Positions 8,694 to 18,699 of a DNA stretch of 64,000 nt are shown here, in pieces; within the stretch, counting starts at the first letter, position 1, and each line of letters begins with the position of its first letter. This DNA is from Limnanthes douglasii subsp. nivea (taxonomy: Eukaryota > Streptophyta > Magnoliopsida > Brassicales > Limnanthaceae). The notes beneath the pieces are model-generated. The model did not search any database. It was not told the origin of the DNA and saw only the letters and a program-made list of their open reading frames with translations. Location: positions 122,520,771 through 122,584,770 of the forward strand of contig JAUPFV010000001.1 in assembly GCA_036936605.1 (NCBI GenBank). The letters are read 5' to 3'. The position numbers and the translations under genes are program-made.

Positions 8694-11516
8694 TAAAACT
8701 GCCCATACATAGTCACCAACTTCGAACTGAACAGGACGACGATGCGAATCTGCCTGAGACTTATATTTGGCGGTGTTCAAGACCAACTGATCATGAGTCT
8801 GCTAGTGGGTTTGGCGAATCTGTGAGACAAGTTCCTCAGTAGTTGTCTGAGGACGAATCTTGCTAGGAAGTTCTAACAAGTCTACTGGACCCTAGGCACA
8901 ATACCATACATCACCTGAAAAGGACAAAAACCCGTGGATCGGTTAAGGGCATGGTTATGGGCGAACTCCGCCTGCGGTAAGCGTTGATCCCAAGCCTTCA
9001 GATGATCGCCTACCAGACTGCGCAACAGGTTACCGAGAGATCGGTTAACCACCTCTGTTTGACCATCCGTCTGAGGGTGGTAAGCACTACTGAAGTTGAG
9101 CTGTGTATTCACCATACGCCATAAGCTGCGCCAAAAATGACTCACAAACCGGGTGTCACGGTCAGAAACAATGGTACTGGGAAGGCCATGAATACAATAA
9201 ATCTCCCGAAAGAAAAGCTGCGCAACACACACTGCATCAGATGTTTTTCTACAGGGGATGAAGTGTACCATCTTAGAAAAACGATCAACCACCACAAAAA
9301 TAGAATCGAATCCACGCTGAGTCCGGGGTAAACCAAGAACAAAATCCAAACTGATGTCGGTCAGGGCTGAGCAGGAATCGGCAGGGGTAAATAAAGACCT
9401 GCATTTGTGGATGTTCCCTTGGCCAACTGACAAATTCAACAACGGGCGACAAACCGACCAACTTCCTTCTGCATCGAAGGACAAAAATAGGATGACAACA
9501 GCAACTGGTATGTTCGATCACGGCCTACATGACCTTCATTATGCAGCTCCTGGATCAGCTGAGGACGTAAACTACAGTCAGGGATACACAGCTGTACGCC
9601 ACGAAAGAGAAAGCCATCTTCCAATAAAAAATCAGAATGTTCGCCCTGCTAAATCAGTTCCATAACCCGAGAAAAGAATGGGTCAGTAACATAAAGGTCA
9701 ACAAAAGAATCAAAGCCAGGAACCTGAACGCGCATCTCAGTCAACAGAGTGTGACGTCGGCTCAAAGCATCAGCAACCCGATTCGTAATACCTGCCTTGT
9801 GCTTGATGACAAAAGTGAACTGCTGCAAATAAGCTACCCAATCAGCATGTCTATGAGATACTTTGTCTTGACTACCAAGGTACTTCAAAGAGTCATGATC
9901 AGTATATAACACAAATTCATGCTTAAACAAGTAATGACGCCAATGTTTGATAGCCTCAACTATTGCATAAAATTCAATATCATAAGTACTAAATCGCAGT
10001 TTGGCATTTGCCAATTTCTCACTGAAGAAAGCCACAGGACGCCCTGATTGGGAGAGAACTGCCCCAATACCAAATTTAGACGCATCACAATGAAGCTCGA
10101 ATGGCTGTGAAAAGTCGGGCAGCACCAAAATAGGCGCTGTAGTGAGACGTCGTTTAACTTCTACAAATGCTGCATCAGCATCTTCGGACCAACTAAATTT
10201 TGTACCCTTCATGCAATCCGTAATCGGGGCCATAATACTGCTGAAATGGGGAATAAAACGCCGATAAAACGATGCTAAACCATGAAAACTACGAACCTCA
10301 GTGATGGAAGTAGGTCGCGGCCACTGGTTCACGGCAGCAACTTTGCTCGGATCAGCTCGTAACCCTTCAACAGAGACAATATAACCCAAAAATTGGACAG
10401 CTGGGGACATAAACGAACATTTGGCAGTAGCAGCATAAAACTTGTCTCGACGCAACACCAATAACACCTCACGTAAATGCGATAGATGCACAGAATGGTT
10501 AGAACTATAGATAAGAATATCATCGAAGTAAACAACAACAAAGTTACCGATGAAAGTCCTCAATGCCTGATTCATGATACGCATGAACGTGCTAGGCGCG
10601 TTGGACGGGCCAAACGGCATCACCGTCCACTCAAACAAACCCTCACGCGTCTTAAACGTCGTCTTCCACTCATCACCAGGACGAATCCGAATCTGATGGT
10701 ATCCACTCTTCAAATCAAGCTTGATGAACACAGAAGCACCACCCAACTGGTCTAACAGATCATCCAGGTGAGGTATAGGAAACCTGTAGCGAACAGTTAT
10801 CTTGTTAATAGCGAATATGTCCCTTCTCATACGCCAAGAACACAGAAGGATGGTTCTTGGCTGTCCACACACATACGCCAAGAACCATCCTTCTTCGGTG
10901 TCAGTAATGCCGGAACTGCACAAGGACTGAGACTTTCCCGAATATGTCCCTTCTCCAACAAATCCTCCACCTGTCGTCGTAATTCTTCATGCTCCTTCGG
11001 GCTCATTCGGTAGTGGGGTCGATTTGGGAGAGCAGCACCAGGGACCAGGACGATCTGATGTTGAATATCTCTCAGAGGAGGTAACTCGGGTGGAAAATCC
11101 GCTGGAAACACATCTGCAAACTCCTGCAAAAGAGATTGAATGACAGGACTATGGTCCGCCTTGGAATTAGGCACAACAGGGTCACAGAACAATAGGAAAA
11201 CCACGCCAGCCTCTTCCATGGCTGTCTGAAAAGAAGCACGGGACAACAAAGTCGATGTGGAAGGAGTAGAGTGAATGCTCAGGGGTCGAGGCTTTGCTGG
11301 CATAAGAACGATATTTTTTCCCCGAAATAGGAATGAGTAGGTATTTGCACGCCCATCATGTATAACAGACAGATCGTACTGCCAAGGACGGCCAAACAGT
11401 AGATGAGAAGCGTCCATATGGACAATATCACAAAAGACTTCATCATGGTATGTTTGTCCCACAGAAAAAGAAACAAGCACGCGCTTGGAGATGGTGATAT
11501 CAATACCTTTACTTAA
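8694..11516 (-). pseudogene. Gypsy pol remnant: protease end, reverse transcriptase, RNase H, integrase
   Basis: Continues the gag frame after a TAG at 11517-11519. [17 protein letters not shown], then a disruptive insertion (10812-10860), [31 protein letters not shown] and the catalytic YFDDILIYS. RNase [19 protein letters not shown] and [10 protein letters not shown]. Integrase: HHCC zinc finger ([12 protein letters not shown] to FVARC), then catalytic core with Asp in DISLDF, Asp in VSDRDTRF and Glu in [10 protein letters not shown]. Defects: filler insertion with frameshift, stop at 9649-9651, frameshifts near 9440-9480 and 8880. The last element codons are GDYVWAVL; the rest of the integrase C-terminus is replaced by the inverted fragment. 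Confidence 0.9.
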
Positions 11517-12818
11517 CTAGGCGAGCTTGTACGGCTTGGGATGCGATTCTGGCCTCAACCCTAGCTTCGAGACCGCTGCTTCGGAAACGAAATTCTCGCA
11601 GCTCCCACCATCAATGATGAAGGTGCACACCTTCCCGCCGATCGTACACGTCGACTGGAACACGTTACTCCTCAGCCAGTCGCTCTGCTCAGGAACGCGA
11701 GGAGACAGGAAAGTATGGTGCAGCATCAGCACTACTCCAACATCGCCAGTCACGATTTCTTCCACATCCTCAGGCAAGTCATCATCGTAGGTATCGAATT
11801 TCGGAGGGCCATCAAGAACAATAGGATTTGGTTCAAACGCCTCCTGAGAGAAGAGACCCCTAGCACCCGCAACATTTGGACACTCTACCTGACGATGCCC
11901 TAATTCGCCACAGCCATAGCACCGTAAATTGCTTGAAGAACGGCTTGGTGCACCGCTCCCAGGAGGGATCTGATCAGGTGTTGGGCGGCGCCCATTAGGG
12001 ATCGGATCAGGTGTTGGGCGGAGAACTGGTTTGGACGCCGAAATCCCTGAAGGAGCACCGGTCCTTACGCCAGTCTGGGTCCGGCGAGCCGACTGCTTTT
12101 CTGCCTGGAGGGCACGCCGATGGGCTTCGGAAACAGAGGATGGATCGAACATATTCAGCGTATCTTGAAGCTGAAGGCATAACCCGCCAATATAGCGGGA
12201 GACCCGCTGGTGCGGCGACTCGGTCACATCTGTGCGAGCCAGCAGCTGATAGAATTCTTCGGTATATTCATCCACAGATCTGGGTCCCTGACGAAGATTC
12301 TGAAGTCGCTGGTAGAGTTCCTGCTCGAAGTTGTAGGGAAGGAAAGCCTTGCGGATTTTTCTTTTGAATTTCTCCCAACTCTGGACTTTATCCTTGCCTT
12401 CGCGCGCGCGGTTCTGCTTCACCTGCTGCCACCAAGCCTGTGCCCTACCGCGTAGGTGAATGGTGACTAAAGCGACCCTTCTCTCCTCGGGAACTTCCTT
12501 GAAGTCCAGGACTTCTTCAATCTGTGATAATCAATCGATAAGTGCCTCTGCCTTAAGGCTGCCATCAAAGTCTGGGATGTCTATCTTGAATCCAAGCTCC
12601 CAGCGGCGGGTGTGAGAAGTATTCTGGTCGATCCCCTGTCCAAAAGGGTTATCCATACCCTCACCCTCTGTGCCTTGTTGCCTGGTGTTCAGATCAGCCA
12701 CCTGACGAGTTAGATCGGCTACATGACGGCGCAGGTCAGCAACTTCACGATCATCTACATCACTTGTATCTCTAGTCATTGTACCGCCACCGCGACGGCT
12801 GGATCTTCCTCTCAACAT
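11517..12818 (-). pseudogene. Gypsy gag with start of protease
   Basis: One frame of 434 codons starts at 12818, 21 bases downstream of the primer site. Order: basic N-terminus, a short coiled coil (ADLRRHVADLTRQVADLN), the capsid-like gag core (RGRAQAWWQQVK, AFLPYNFEQELYQRLQNLRQ), a CCHC nucleic-acid finger (CYGCGELGHRQVEC) and the aspartic protease motif FIIDGGSCENFVS. One TGA (12533-12531) replaces Trp in LIDWLSQIEEVL and a TAG replaces Trp at 11519-11517. With only two nonsense changes, gag is much less damaged than other elements here, so the insertion is fairly young. Confidence 0.88.
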
Positions 12819-12838
12819 CTCGCAGGACTGCTTGTGTG

Positions 12839-12846
12839 TGATACCA
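12839..12846 (-). promoter_or_regulatory. Primer-binding site for initiator tRNA-Met
   Basis: The minus strand reads TGGTATCA, the complement of the tRNA-iMet 3' end, three bases (TAG) inside the LTR end at 12850. Eight bases match before divergence. It primes minus-strand cDNA and fixes the LTR boundary. Confidence 0.8.
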
Positions 12847-12849
12847 CTA

Positions 12850-13182
12850 TGATATAGAGTGAAACGCAGAGAAGCCTAAAAGGGATAAAACCCTAATTTT
12901 TTTATTAATCAAAAACAATTCCCAGAACAATGAATAGAAGATAGGTTTATATAGAGTTCAAGCAAAACCCTAAAACTAAAAATATGAAAATTACAAAAAT
13001 AGCCTAAAGTATTAAAATTGTGAAAAAAAGGATAAATGAGCCCGAATGCCAAAAAAGCCCATAGCTCACGAGCAAATCTGGTGACTTGCGTTCGTGACGT
13101 CGTTTCCTTCGAAACAAGGTGTTGTGGGTCAAAATCTGACACCACAGCTCCGAACTGTCAATTCATCGAACTGTCTGCATCA
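12850..13182 (-). repeat. 5' LTR of the Gypsy element (333 bp)
   Basis: The minus strand starts TGATGCAGACAG at 13182 and ends CTCTATATCA at 12850, so it has TG and CA termini. A TATA box (CTATATAAACC) lies at about 12946-12955, followed by a leader rich in T and A. The outer edge abuts the CAAAC duplication and the inner edge the primer site. It would drive transcription toward lower coordinates, through the captured gene pieces. Confidence 0.85.
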
Positions 13183-13187
13183 CAAAC
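13183..13187. repeat. Target site duplication, right copy (CAAAC)
   Basis: CAAAC directly follows the outer LTR end and matches 5376-5380 exactly. Confidence 0.85.
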
Positions 13188-13383
13188 CAAACCTGAATCG
13201 AACCGAACTGAAATGGACCGGAACATAATTGAACCGGATCGAAATTGAAGCGAATCGAAATCGGACCCGACTAAACGAAATTGAACCAAAAACTTGACCA
13301 TCCTTCAGAAAAAAATTAATAATCTAATCGACCGTTCCGATTTCGTTAAAATTCTAACCAACCCAGTTCGGATAGCATTTCTA
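13188..13383. mobile_element. Right part of the split GGTTCGG-type element
   Basis: Degenerate GAATCGAACCGAACTG and AACCGGATCGAAATTG units resume directly after the Gypsy duplication and stop near 13383 (...GATAGCATTTCTA). Reverse-complemented, the end starts TAG and shares only a loose TGCT core with the left end at 4955, so terminal repeats are not convincing on their own. Confidence 0.4.
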
Positions 13384-13585
13384 AGTGTTATTATTCATAT
13401 GGATTATTTAAAATTTTGCAGAACTTATGAATAATACTGTCCTTGAAACCTGTGACGTCTGCCCATACAGGCTGTCTCTCAATTAATATTGAAATTAAAA
13501 ACAAGAAGACACTAACTTTTCTCCGATCCAAATTCTAGTACACTCTGCAAAATCAAATCAAGCCTCAATTTCAATACCATCATCG

Positions 13586-13790
13586 GTGGTGGCAAATGGT
13601 TCTGGAACTGCGGTTCAAAGCTGGCAATCTGTTTATGAACTGGCTGTTTAACTGCGAAACTGGCCCATTAAGACTGCAAACCGGCAGGACCGGATAAGGA
13701 GTAAACCGGCAGGACCACAAACTATTAGGACTGCAAAACGGCAGTACTGCGAAACCATGGTTTATTTGTAAAAACCAGCGGTTTATTTGT
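13586..13790. repeat. hAT-like subterminal repeat block, single copy
   Basis: Starts GTGGTGGCAAATGGTTC and continues with units of the type CTGCAAACCGGCAGGACC. The same unit family makes up the inner ends of the inverted repeats at 17150-17383 and 17672-17910. GTGGCAAA-type termini are usual for plant hAT-like elements. The other end cannot be located in the AT-rich sequence that follows. Confidence 0.5.
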
Positions 13791-13974
13791 AAATATTATA
13801 AATGTTTTATTTATTTTATAACCAAAATGTTATATTTAAAAAATATTGAGATATTGTATATTATTATAAAATTATTATTACATTTTGGTTAGTATTAATT
13901 TGTTTTGGTTATTAATATTTTAAGTGTTGTAATTATTATATAGTCCAAAATTTTAAATATTACTTATGTTATTA

Positions 13975-14640
13975 TCACATTTTGAATATTATTATTATTT
14001 TTTTAGATCTAATATTAGTAGTGTTGATTTTAATATTACAAACCAAAACTATATCTTATCATGTTAAAATATTAATTTTAATATTACATTTTGATTACTA
14101 TTGTGATTTGATTTTAAATATTGCAAGTGTTTGTTATTATTTTTTAAACCAAAATCATATTTTATCATGCAAAAATATTACAAGTTATATTGTTATAATC
14201 TTAATATGACATTTTGAATTGTATTATTGTGATTAGGTTTTAAATATTAGAAGTGTTATTTATTATTTTTAAGTTATATTGTTATAATTATAATATTACA
14301 TTTTGAATTTTATTATTGTGATTAGGATTTAAATATTACAAGTGTTATTTATTATTTTTATATTGTTATAATTTTAATATTACATTTTGAATTTTATTAT
14401 TGTGATTGAGTTTTAAATTTTACAAGTGTTATTTATTATTTTTAAGTTATATTGTTATAATTTTAATATATTGTGATTTGGTTTTAAATATAACAAGTGT
14501 TATTTATTATTTTTAAGTTATATTGTTATAATTTTAATATTAAATTTTGAATTTTATTATTATGATTTGGTTTTAAATATTACAAATGTTATTTATTATT
14601 TTTTAAACCAAAATCATATTTTATCATACTAAAATATTAC
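13975..14640. repeat. AT-rich tandem array, unit about 72-90 bp
   Basis: The words TTTTGAATTTTATTATTGTG, AAATATTACAAGTGTTATTT and AAGTTATATTGTTATAAT recur in the same order about five to seven times, with unit length varying from about 72 to 90 bases. There is no coding potential. Confidence 0.65.
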
Positions 14641-14862
14641 AAGTTATATTAAAATATTTAATATTACAAATGCTCAAATATTACAAGTCATATTAAAATA
14701 TTTAGTATTACAAATGCTAAAATATTACAAGTTATATTAAAATATTTAATATTACAATTGCTAAAATATTACAAGTCATGTTAAAATATTTAATATTACA
14801 AATGCTAAAATATTACAAGTTATATTAAAATATTTAATATTACAATTGCTAAAATACATTTT
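14628..14862. repeat. 44-bp tandem array, about five units
   Basis: The word TGCTAAAATATTACAAG recurs with TGC at 14671, 14715, 14759, 14803 and 14847, an exact 44-bp period. The first unit has TGCTCAAATATT. Units alternate between AAGTTATATT and AAGTCATATT/ATGTT variants. It adjoins the longer AT-rich array. Confidence 0.85.
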
Positions 14863-14869
14863 TTAGTCT

Positions 14870-15777
14870 CTTGTCGCTAACCACTTTTTTAAGTCGCAAA
14901 ACTTTCTCAACAGTAACTGCAATTTGTAATGGATCTCCCAAAACTTGTCCTCGAGTCTCACGATTAACCTTACTTAGCGCAGCAGCAATCAAATTGACCA
15001 TCTTCGTCTTCGTACTAAGACTTTGTTTAGGAACAACGGTCTTACTCTTAGTTATAGTTGGGTGTTTGATGGTGAGGATAATTATCGCCTGAGGGTAGCC
15101 TTGTAATTTGTTTGGTGTTTAATAGTAGTATGTGGGTGTTATATATTTAGTGTAGAGAGTAGAGAGATAATTAAGCTGGCTGGTTGCAGTTAATTCTCAT
15201 TACCCACACTTAATGCAGGTGGTTGGGTATTTATACCCTAATGTTTTGGCCCTTATGGGCTTTCGGGTCATGTTTAATGGACCCGGGTCATGTTCAAAGA
15301 CCCATGAGCTCTAAGTAGGAGAGCAAGTAGCTTAGTCAAGTAGTGTTTAGGTTTTTTAGTACTTTTGTCATAGTTCGAACAGTCCTTTGGGCTAAGTGTT
15401 CGAAGTGATCTGTCCGGTCCGGAGGCCTTGGACCGATCTGTCCTTGTCCGGGGAGCATGCAGAATTCAGACTCATCATTTGACACTTCGTGTCACCTTGT
15501 CGACTATTTTAGAACTAAAAGTTGGTTTGGCGGTCTTACTCACAGTCGTACGTGTAGTACTAACAAGTTTGACGCTTCGCCTCTCCTTATCGGAAATTTT
15601 CAAACTAAAAGTTTGTTTGATAGTCTTACTCATATTCGTAGGTTCAATGGCACATTTGATGCGTCGTGTGATCCGATCCCTCTCGGGTGGAGGAGACATC
15701 ATAAAAGAAGAAAATTCCAAAAAATCAGTTTTCGGAGTTGTTTGTCCTAACCTGTTGTTGAAGCCACAAAACGGCAT
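14870..15777 (-). pseudogene. Decayed Lys/Thr-rich ORF, unidentified, split by a solo LTR
   Basis: The upstream half (15777-15475) starts MPFCGFNNRLGQTTPKTDF and contains a repeated motif (SKTIKQTFSLKISDKERRSV, then SKTAKPTFSSKIVDKVTRSV). Beyond the LTR the frame resumes with SKTVVPKQSLSTKTKMVNLI and ends near 14870 with VEKVLRLKKVVSDKRLKN. The recurring SKT-K-TFS-K unit shows both halves belong together. No family recognised. A TATA box and palindrome array lie upstream on the same strand (15986-16246), so this looks like the gene carried by a repeat family. Confidence 0.45.
15063..15457 (-). repeat. Solo LTR of a Tat-lineage Gypsy element
   Basis: About 395 bases resembling the LTRs at 23438-23818 and 55404-55784: shared order GATAATTAAG, ACCC..CTTAATG, GTGGTTGGG..TTTATA, TTTAAAGACCCATTAG-like words and TAGCTTAGTCA. 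It starts TG and ends CA on the + strand. No internal region or matching 5-bp flank was found, so LTR-LTR recombination or decay of the flanks is assumed. Confidence 0.65.
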
Positions 15778-15985
15778 TGGAAATTTGAAATAAGAACAAA
15801 TAATAACTAATACAAACTAATAACAATTTTTTTTCGGAAAAAAAAAATCTAACTATTTCGAAAATAAAAGTACGATATGTAAAATAAGAAAGTTAAGCTT
15901 AATAAAAAATCTAGGACAAGTAGAGAGATTTAGAGAGTTTATAGTAAATTTAGAGAGTGTGTGAGGTTGGAGTTGGGGTCTCCTC

Positions 15986-15993
15986 TATTTATA
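15986..15993 (-). promoter_or_regulatory. Candidate TATA box of the Lys-rich ORF
   Basis: The minus strand reads TATAAATAGAGG, a near-ideal plant TATA box, about 210 bases upstream of the ATG at 15777 and just downstream of the palindrome array. A TC-rich leader follows. Confidence 0.5.
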
Positions 15994-16019
15994 TGGGAGA
16001 CCCAAATTTTGTTTTTTTA

Positions 16020-16246
16020 AAAATTTTGAAAAAATGGAACTGTCCGGATGCCTGATTTTGGAATTTGGACCATCCGGACATATCCGGGGAATCCGGACGA
16101 ATGTCCGGATGCCCCGGACCTGCTGCGCAACGGCTAATTAAATTAACTAGTCGTTGCGTTTGAATGTGCGGACCATCCGCACGTCTGACCGGATGGTCCG
16201 CACGGGTGACGTCACGGATGACGTCACTTGCTGACGTCATCCGTGA
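16020..16246. repeat. GC-rich palindrome array, copy A
   Basis: A GC-rich island in AT-rich DNA holds consecutive inverted repeats: 16083-16098 with 16103-16118 (16-bp arms, one mismatch, loop GAAT, core TCCGGAT); an arm pair around 16130-16165 (GCAACG..CGTTGC); 16170-16205 (GTGCGGACCATCCG arms); and 16212-16226 with 16232-16246 (perfect 15-bp arms containing GACGTCA, 5-base loop). The array lies directly upstream of a TATA box, as in copy B. ACGT-core palindromes can bind plant bZIP factors; a regulatory role is inference. Confidence 0.75.
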
Positions 16247-16856
16247 CTGATATTTTTTATAAAAAAAATTAATTTTATTATAAGTTATGCACTTTAAACT
16301 ATTTAAAAAAAATCAAAACTCTCTATATAGGATTGCGCACTAATATTTTTAAAAAAATGAATTTTTTTTTATATAAATAGGAAATTCGAACTATTATTTA
16401 AAAAAAATATAACTCTATAAATAGATTATTCGAACTATTAGTTTTTTTAATAATTTTAGTACTTTTATGAAAAAAATATATTAAATTCTCTAGATTATTG
16501 AAAGAAATTGTATATTATTAACAAGTTAATTTGGACATTTGTCCGGATGCCCCGAGCGTCGTTATTTTCACATAATAGTACATAATAGATAGTTTATATA
16601 TTTGTTGATGATTTTAATCTCCTAAATAAACATATTTAATTAATTATATTTAATTATGCCATCAGAATATAATTCTTTTTTAGGAAGCAAATTACACGTA
16701 GTTAATTGAAAGCCAGTTGAGTTGATATTTTTGAATTTATTTCACAACCAAATTACATGTGTTTACGCAATTGGAACATAATCCAAATTTATACAATTTT
16801 AAAAACTTTAAATTTATACTTCAAATATTAAATATATACTTCAAATGTTGTGATCG
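16247..16856. other. AT-rich sequence, no gene seen
   Basis: Mostly A/T. One half-palindrome of the array family (TTTGTCCGGATGCCCCGAG) occurs near 16538-16557, probably the debris of another copy. Confidence 0.5.
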
Positions 16857-17383
16857 AAATACAAGTAGATGTATATATTTTATTTAATATCTACCTAATA
16901 TTAAATAAAATATCTTAAATACATAAATATAATCAAACCTATCAAAATCAAATTACAATTATTTTTTTAGAATGTAATTGCTTGATTATAAAATTTCGAT
17001 TAAAATGATAACATATTTAAATTAAAATACATGAAATAGCATAATTAACTCGTGTATGTGGTACATATCTCAATTATTGAAATTAGATTCAATTAACACT
17101 TAGAAATTAATTTTAAATAACATTATAAAATATTCTGTAAACGGTTCTTAAATGGTTTGTCTAGTGGTTTGAACCGGTGGTTTAACTGCGAAACTGGCAC
17201 ATTAGAACCGCAAACCGGCAGGACCGCAAACCGACAGGACCGCATAAGAAGCAAACCGGCCGGACCGCAAAACGGCAGGACCGCAACCGGCCAGGACCGC
17301 AAACCGACAGAACCGCAAACCGTGATTCTGATTTAAACGGTTCTGATGGTTCGCGGTTCAAACTGTTTGCCACCTCTAACCAT
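16857..17383. repeat. Left arm of a large inverted repeat (hAT-like copy)
   Basis: The arm is about 527 bases and matches 17672-18201 in reverse complement. It runs from AAATACAAGTAGATG, through AT-rich sequence, into the CGCAAACCGGCAGGACCG-type subterminal units, and ends ...GTTTGCCACCTCTAACC, a hAT-like GTGGCAAAC terminus facing right. Confidence 0.75.
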
Positions 17384-17430
17384 TATTATTATTATTATTA
17401 TTATTATAATAATAATAATAATAATAATAT
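17382..17430. repeat. (ATT)n / (ATA)n microsatellite, itself palindromic
   Basis: About nine ATT units run directly into about seven ATA units, so the array is its own inverted repeat. It sits next to the inner end of the left arm. Confidence 0.9.
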
Positions 17431-17671
17431 ATCTTCTCGATGTTTGTTATTTTCTGGGAACAAGATACGGTTTCTGGTATGGTTGATATTAAGAAAATCT
17501 TATAATTTTGGAATATTATTTATGATGGAAGGCGGACAAGTTATTATTTACTCCTCCATAGGGATGGCAAATGGACTCGACACGATAGAAACATTCGGAT
17601 CACCTAGAATTTAGATAGAATCTTGCAGAAATAACGTAATAGAAGACGCAGACAATAAGCACACGTCAGTG
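17431..17671. other. Spacer between the inverted arms, with a further hAT-like terminus
   Basis: Contains TAGGGATGGCAAATGG at 17558-17573, which matches the terminal sequence of the hAT-like elements at 20888 and 34449. No second terminus or target duplication was found nearby, so it may be a truncated copy. Confidence 0.4.
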
Positions 17672-18201
17672 ATGTTAGTAGGAGTGGCAAACGTTCTAAA
17701 CCGCGAACCATCAGAACAGTTTAAATCAGAACCACGGTTAGCGGTCCTGGCGGGTTGCGGTCCTGTCCGTTTGCGGTCCTGGCAGATTGCAGTCCTGTCG
17801 GTTTGCAGTCCTTCCGGTTTGCTTTTTATGCGATTCTGCCGGTTTGCAATCCTAATGTGTCAGTTTCGCAGTTAAACCACCAGTTCAAACCACCAGACAA
17901 ACCATTTAAAAACAGTTTATCAGAATATTTTATAATGTTATTTAAAATTAATTTCTAAGCGTTAATTGAATCTAATTTCAATAATTGAGATATGTACCAT
18001 ATACACGAGTTAATTGTGCTATTTCATGTATTTTAATTTAAATATGTTATCATTTTAATCGAAATTTTATAATCAAGCAATTACATTAAAAAATAATAAT
18101 TTTAATTTGATTTTGATATGTTTGATTATATTTATGTATTTAAGATATTTTATTTAATATTAGGTAGATATTAAATAAAATATATACATCTACTTGTATT
18201 T
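17672..18201. repeat. Right arm of the large inverted repeat (hAT-like copy)
   Basis: Reverse complement of 16857-17383 with moderate divergence. Starts GTAGGAGTGGCAAACG (hAT-like terminus facing left), then CGGTCCTG/GGTTTGC units, then AT-rich sequence, ending CATCTACTTGTATTTT. Confidence 0.75.
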
Positions 18202-18699
18202 TGATTACAACTTTCAATAACTGTAAAAATATAAAAATAAAAATTTGATTGTCTTAAACAAGATATCGTAAACAATATAATTGTAAAATGATTTGTATAT
18301 TGTTTGAACATACTAGATATTTCAGATGTTATATTTAATATTATGTACATATTAAATAATATATACCTATTAGACATATAATTGTATTCTAATTTTAAAT
18401 TATTAGGTGATTCTGTAGATTCTTTCAAGCTTGAAGTGTTTATGGTTAGATGAATTATATAGTTTATTGTATTTTCGAACTATTCAATATTAGAAGTTTA
18501 TATGCATAAACATAAATTACTTGTAAGTTGTAAAGAACAAAATAAAAATTGAAAGCGAAAGTGATTTAAATAACATTTAATAAAAAATAGAAGCAAAACA
18601 AACAATTCATTAAAAATAAAAACCAAACAAGTAACATAGTTGTTCAATCAAATAAAAAAGAAAAACATTACAACGATAATGACAATCAAATGCAAAAAA
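18202..18699. other. AT-rich sequence, no gene seen
   Basis: No coding signal. The part nearest 18700 is the probable 3' flank of the minus-strand ORF that ends at 18700. Confidence 0.5.

Larger units (their letters stand above)
5381..13182 (-). mobile_element. Ty3/Gypsy (chromovirus-like) retrotransposon carrying captured host transcripts
   Basis: In element orientation (decreasing coordinates): 5' LTR 13182-12850, initiator-tRNA-Met primer site, gag, protease, RT, RNase H and integrase to about 8694. An inverted fragment of the same family follows (8692-8455), then a chain of intron-free host gene pieces (about 8454-5394), and finally 13 bases of LTR terminus (5393-5381). A perfect CAAAC duplication flanks 5381 and 13182, so the whole chain integrated as one DNA. 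The end of the integrase gene, the polypurine tract and most of the 3' LTR are absent. Several stops and frameshifts in gag-pol show it is now inactive. RT wording ([20 protein letters not shown]) suggests a chromovirus clade; no chromodomain remains. Confidence 0.85.

Noticed and set aside
12210..12455. + strand ORFs across gag
   Set aside because: Antisense shadows of gag. They were useful only because they revealed the inverted gag fragment at 8455-8520.
15050..15380. ATAGTT direct repeat as target duplication of the solo LTR
   Set aside because: Similarity to the other two LTRs continues well past the right copy, so the repeat lies inside the LTR and is coincidental.
15428..15793. 121- and 97-codon + strand ORFs
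   Set aside because: They are antisense to the Lys/Thr-rich frame, whose repeated SKT motifs show the minus strand is the coding one.
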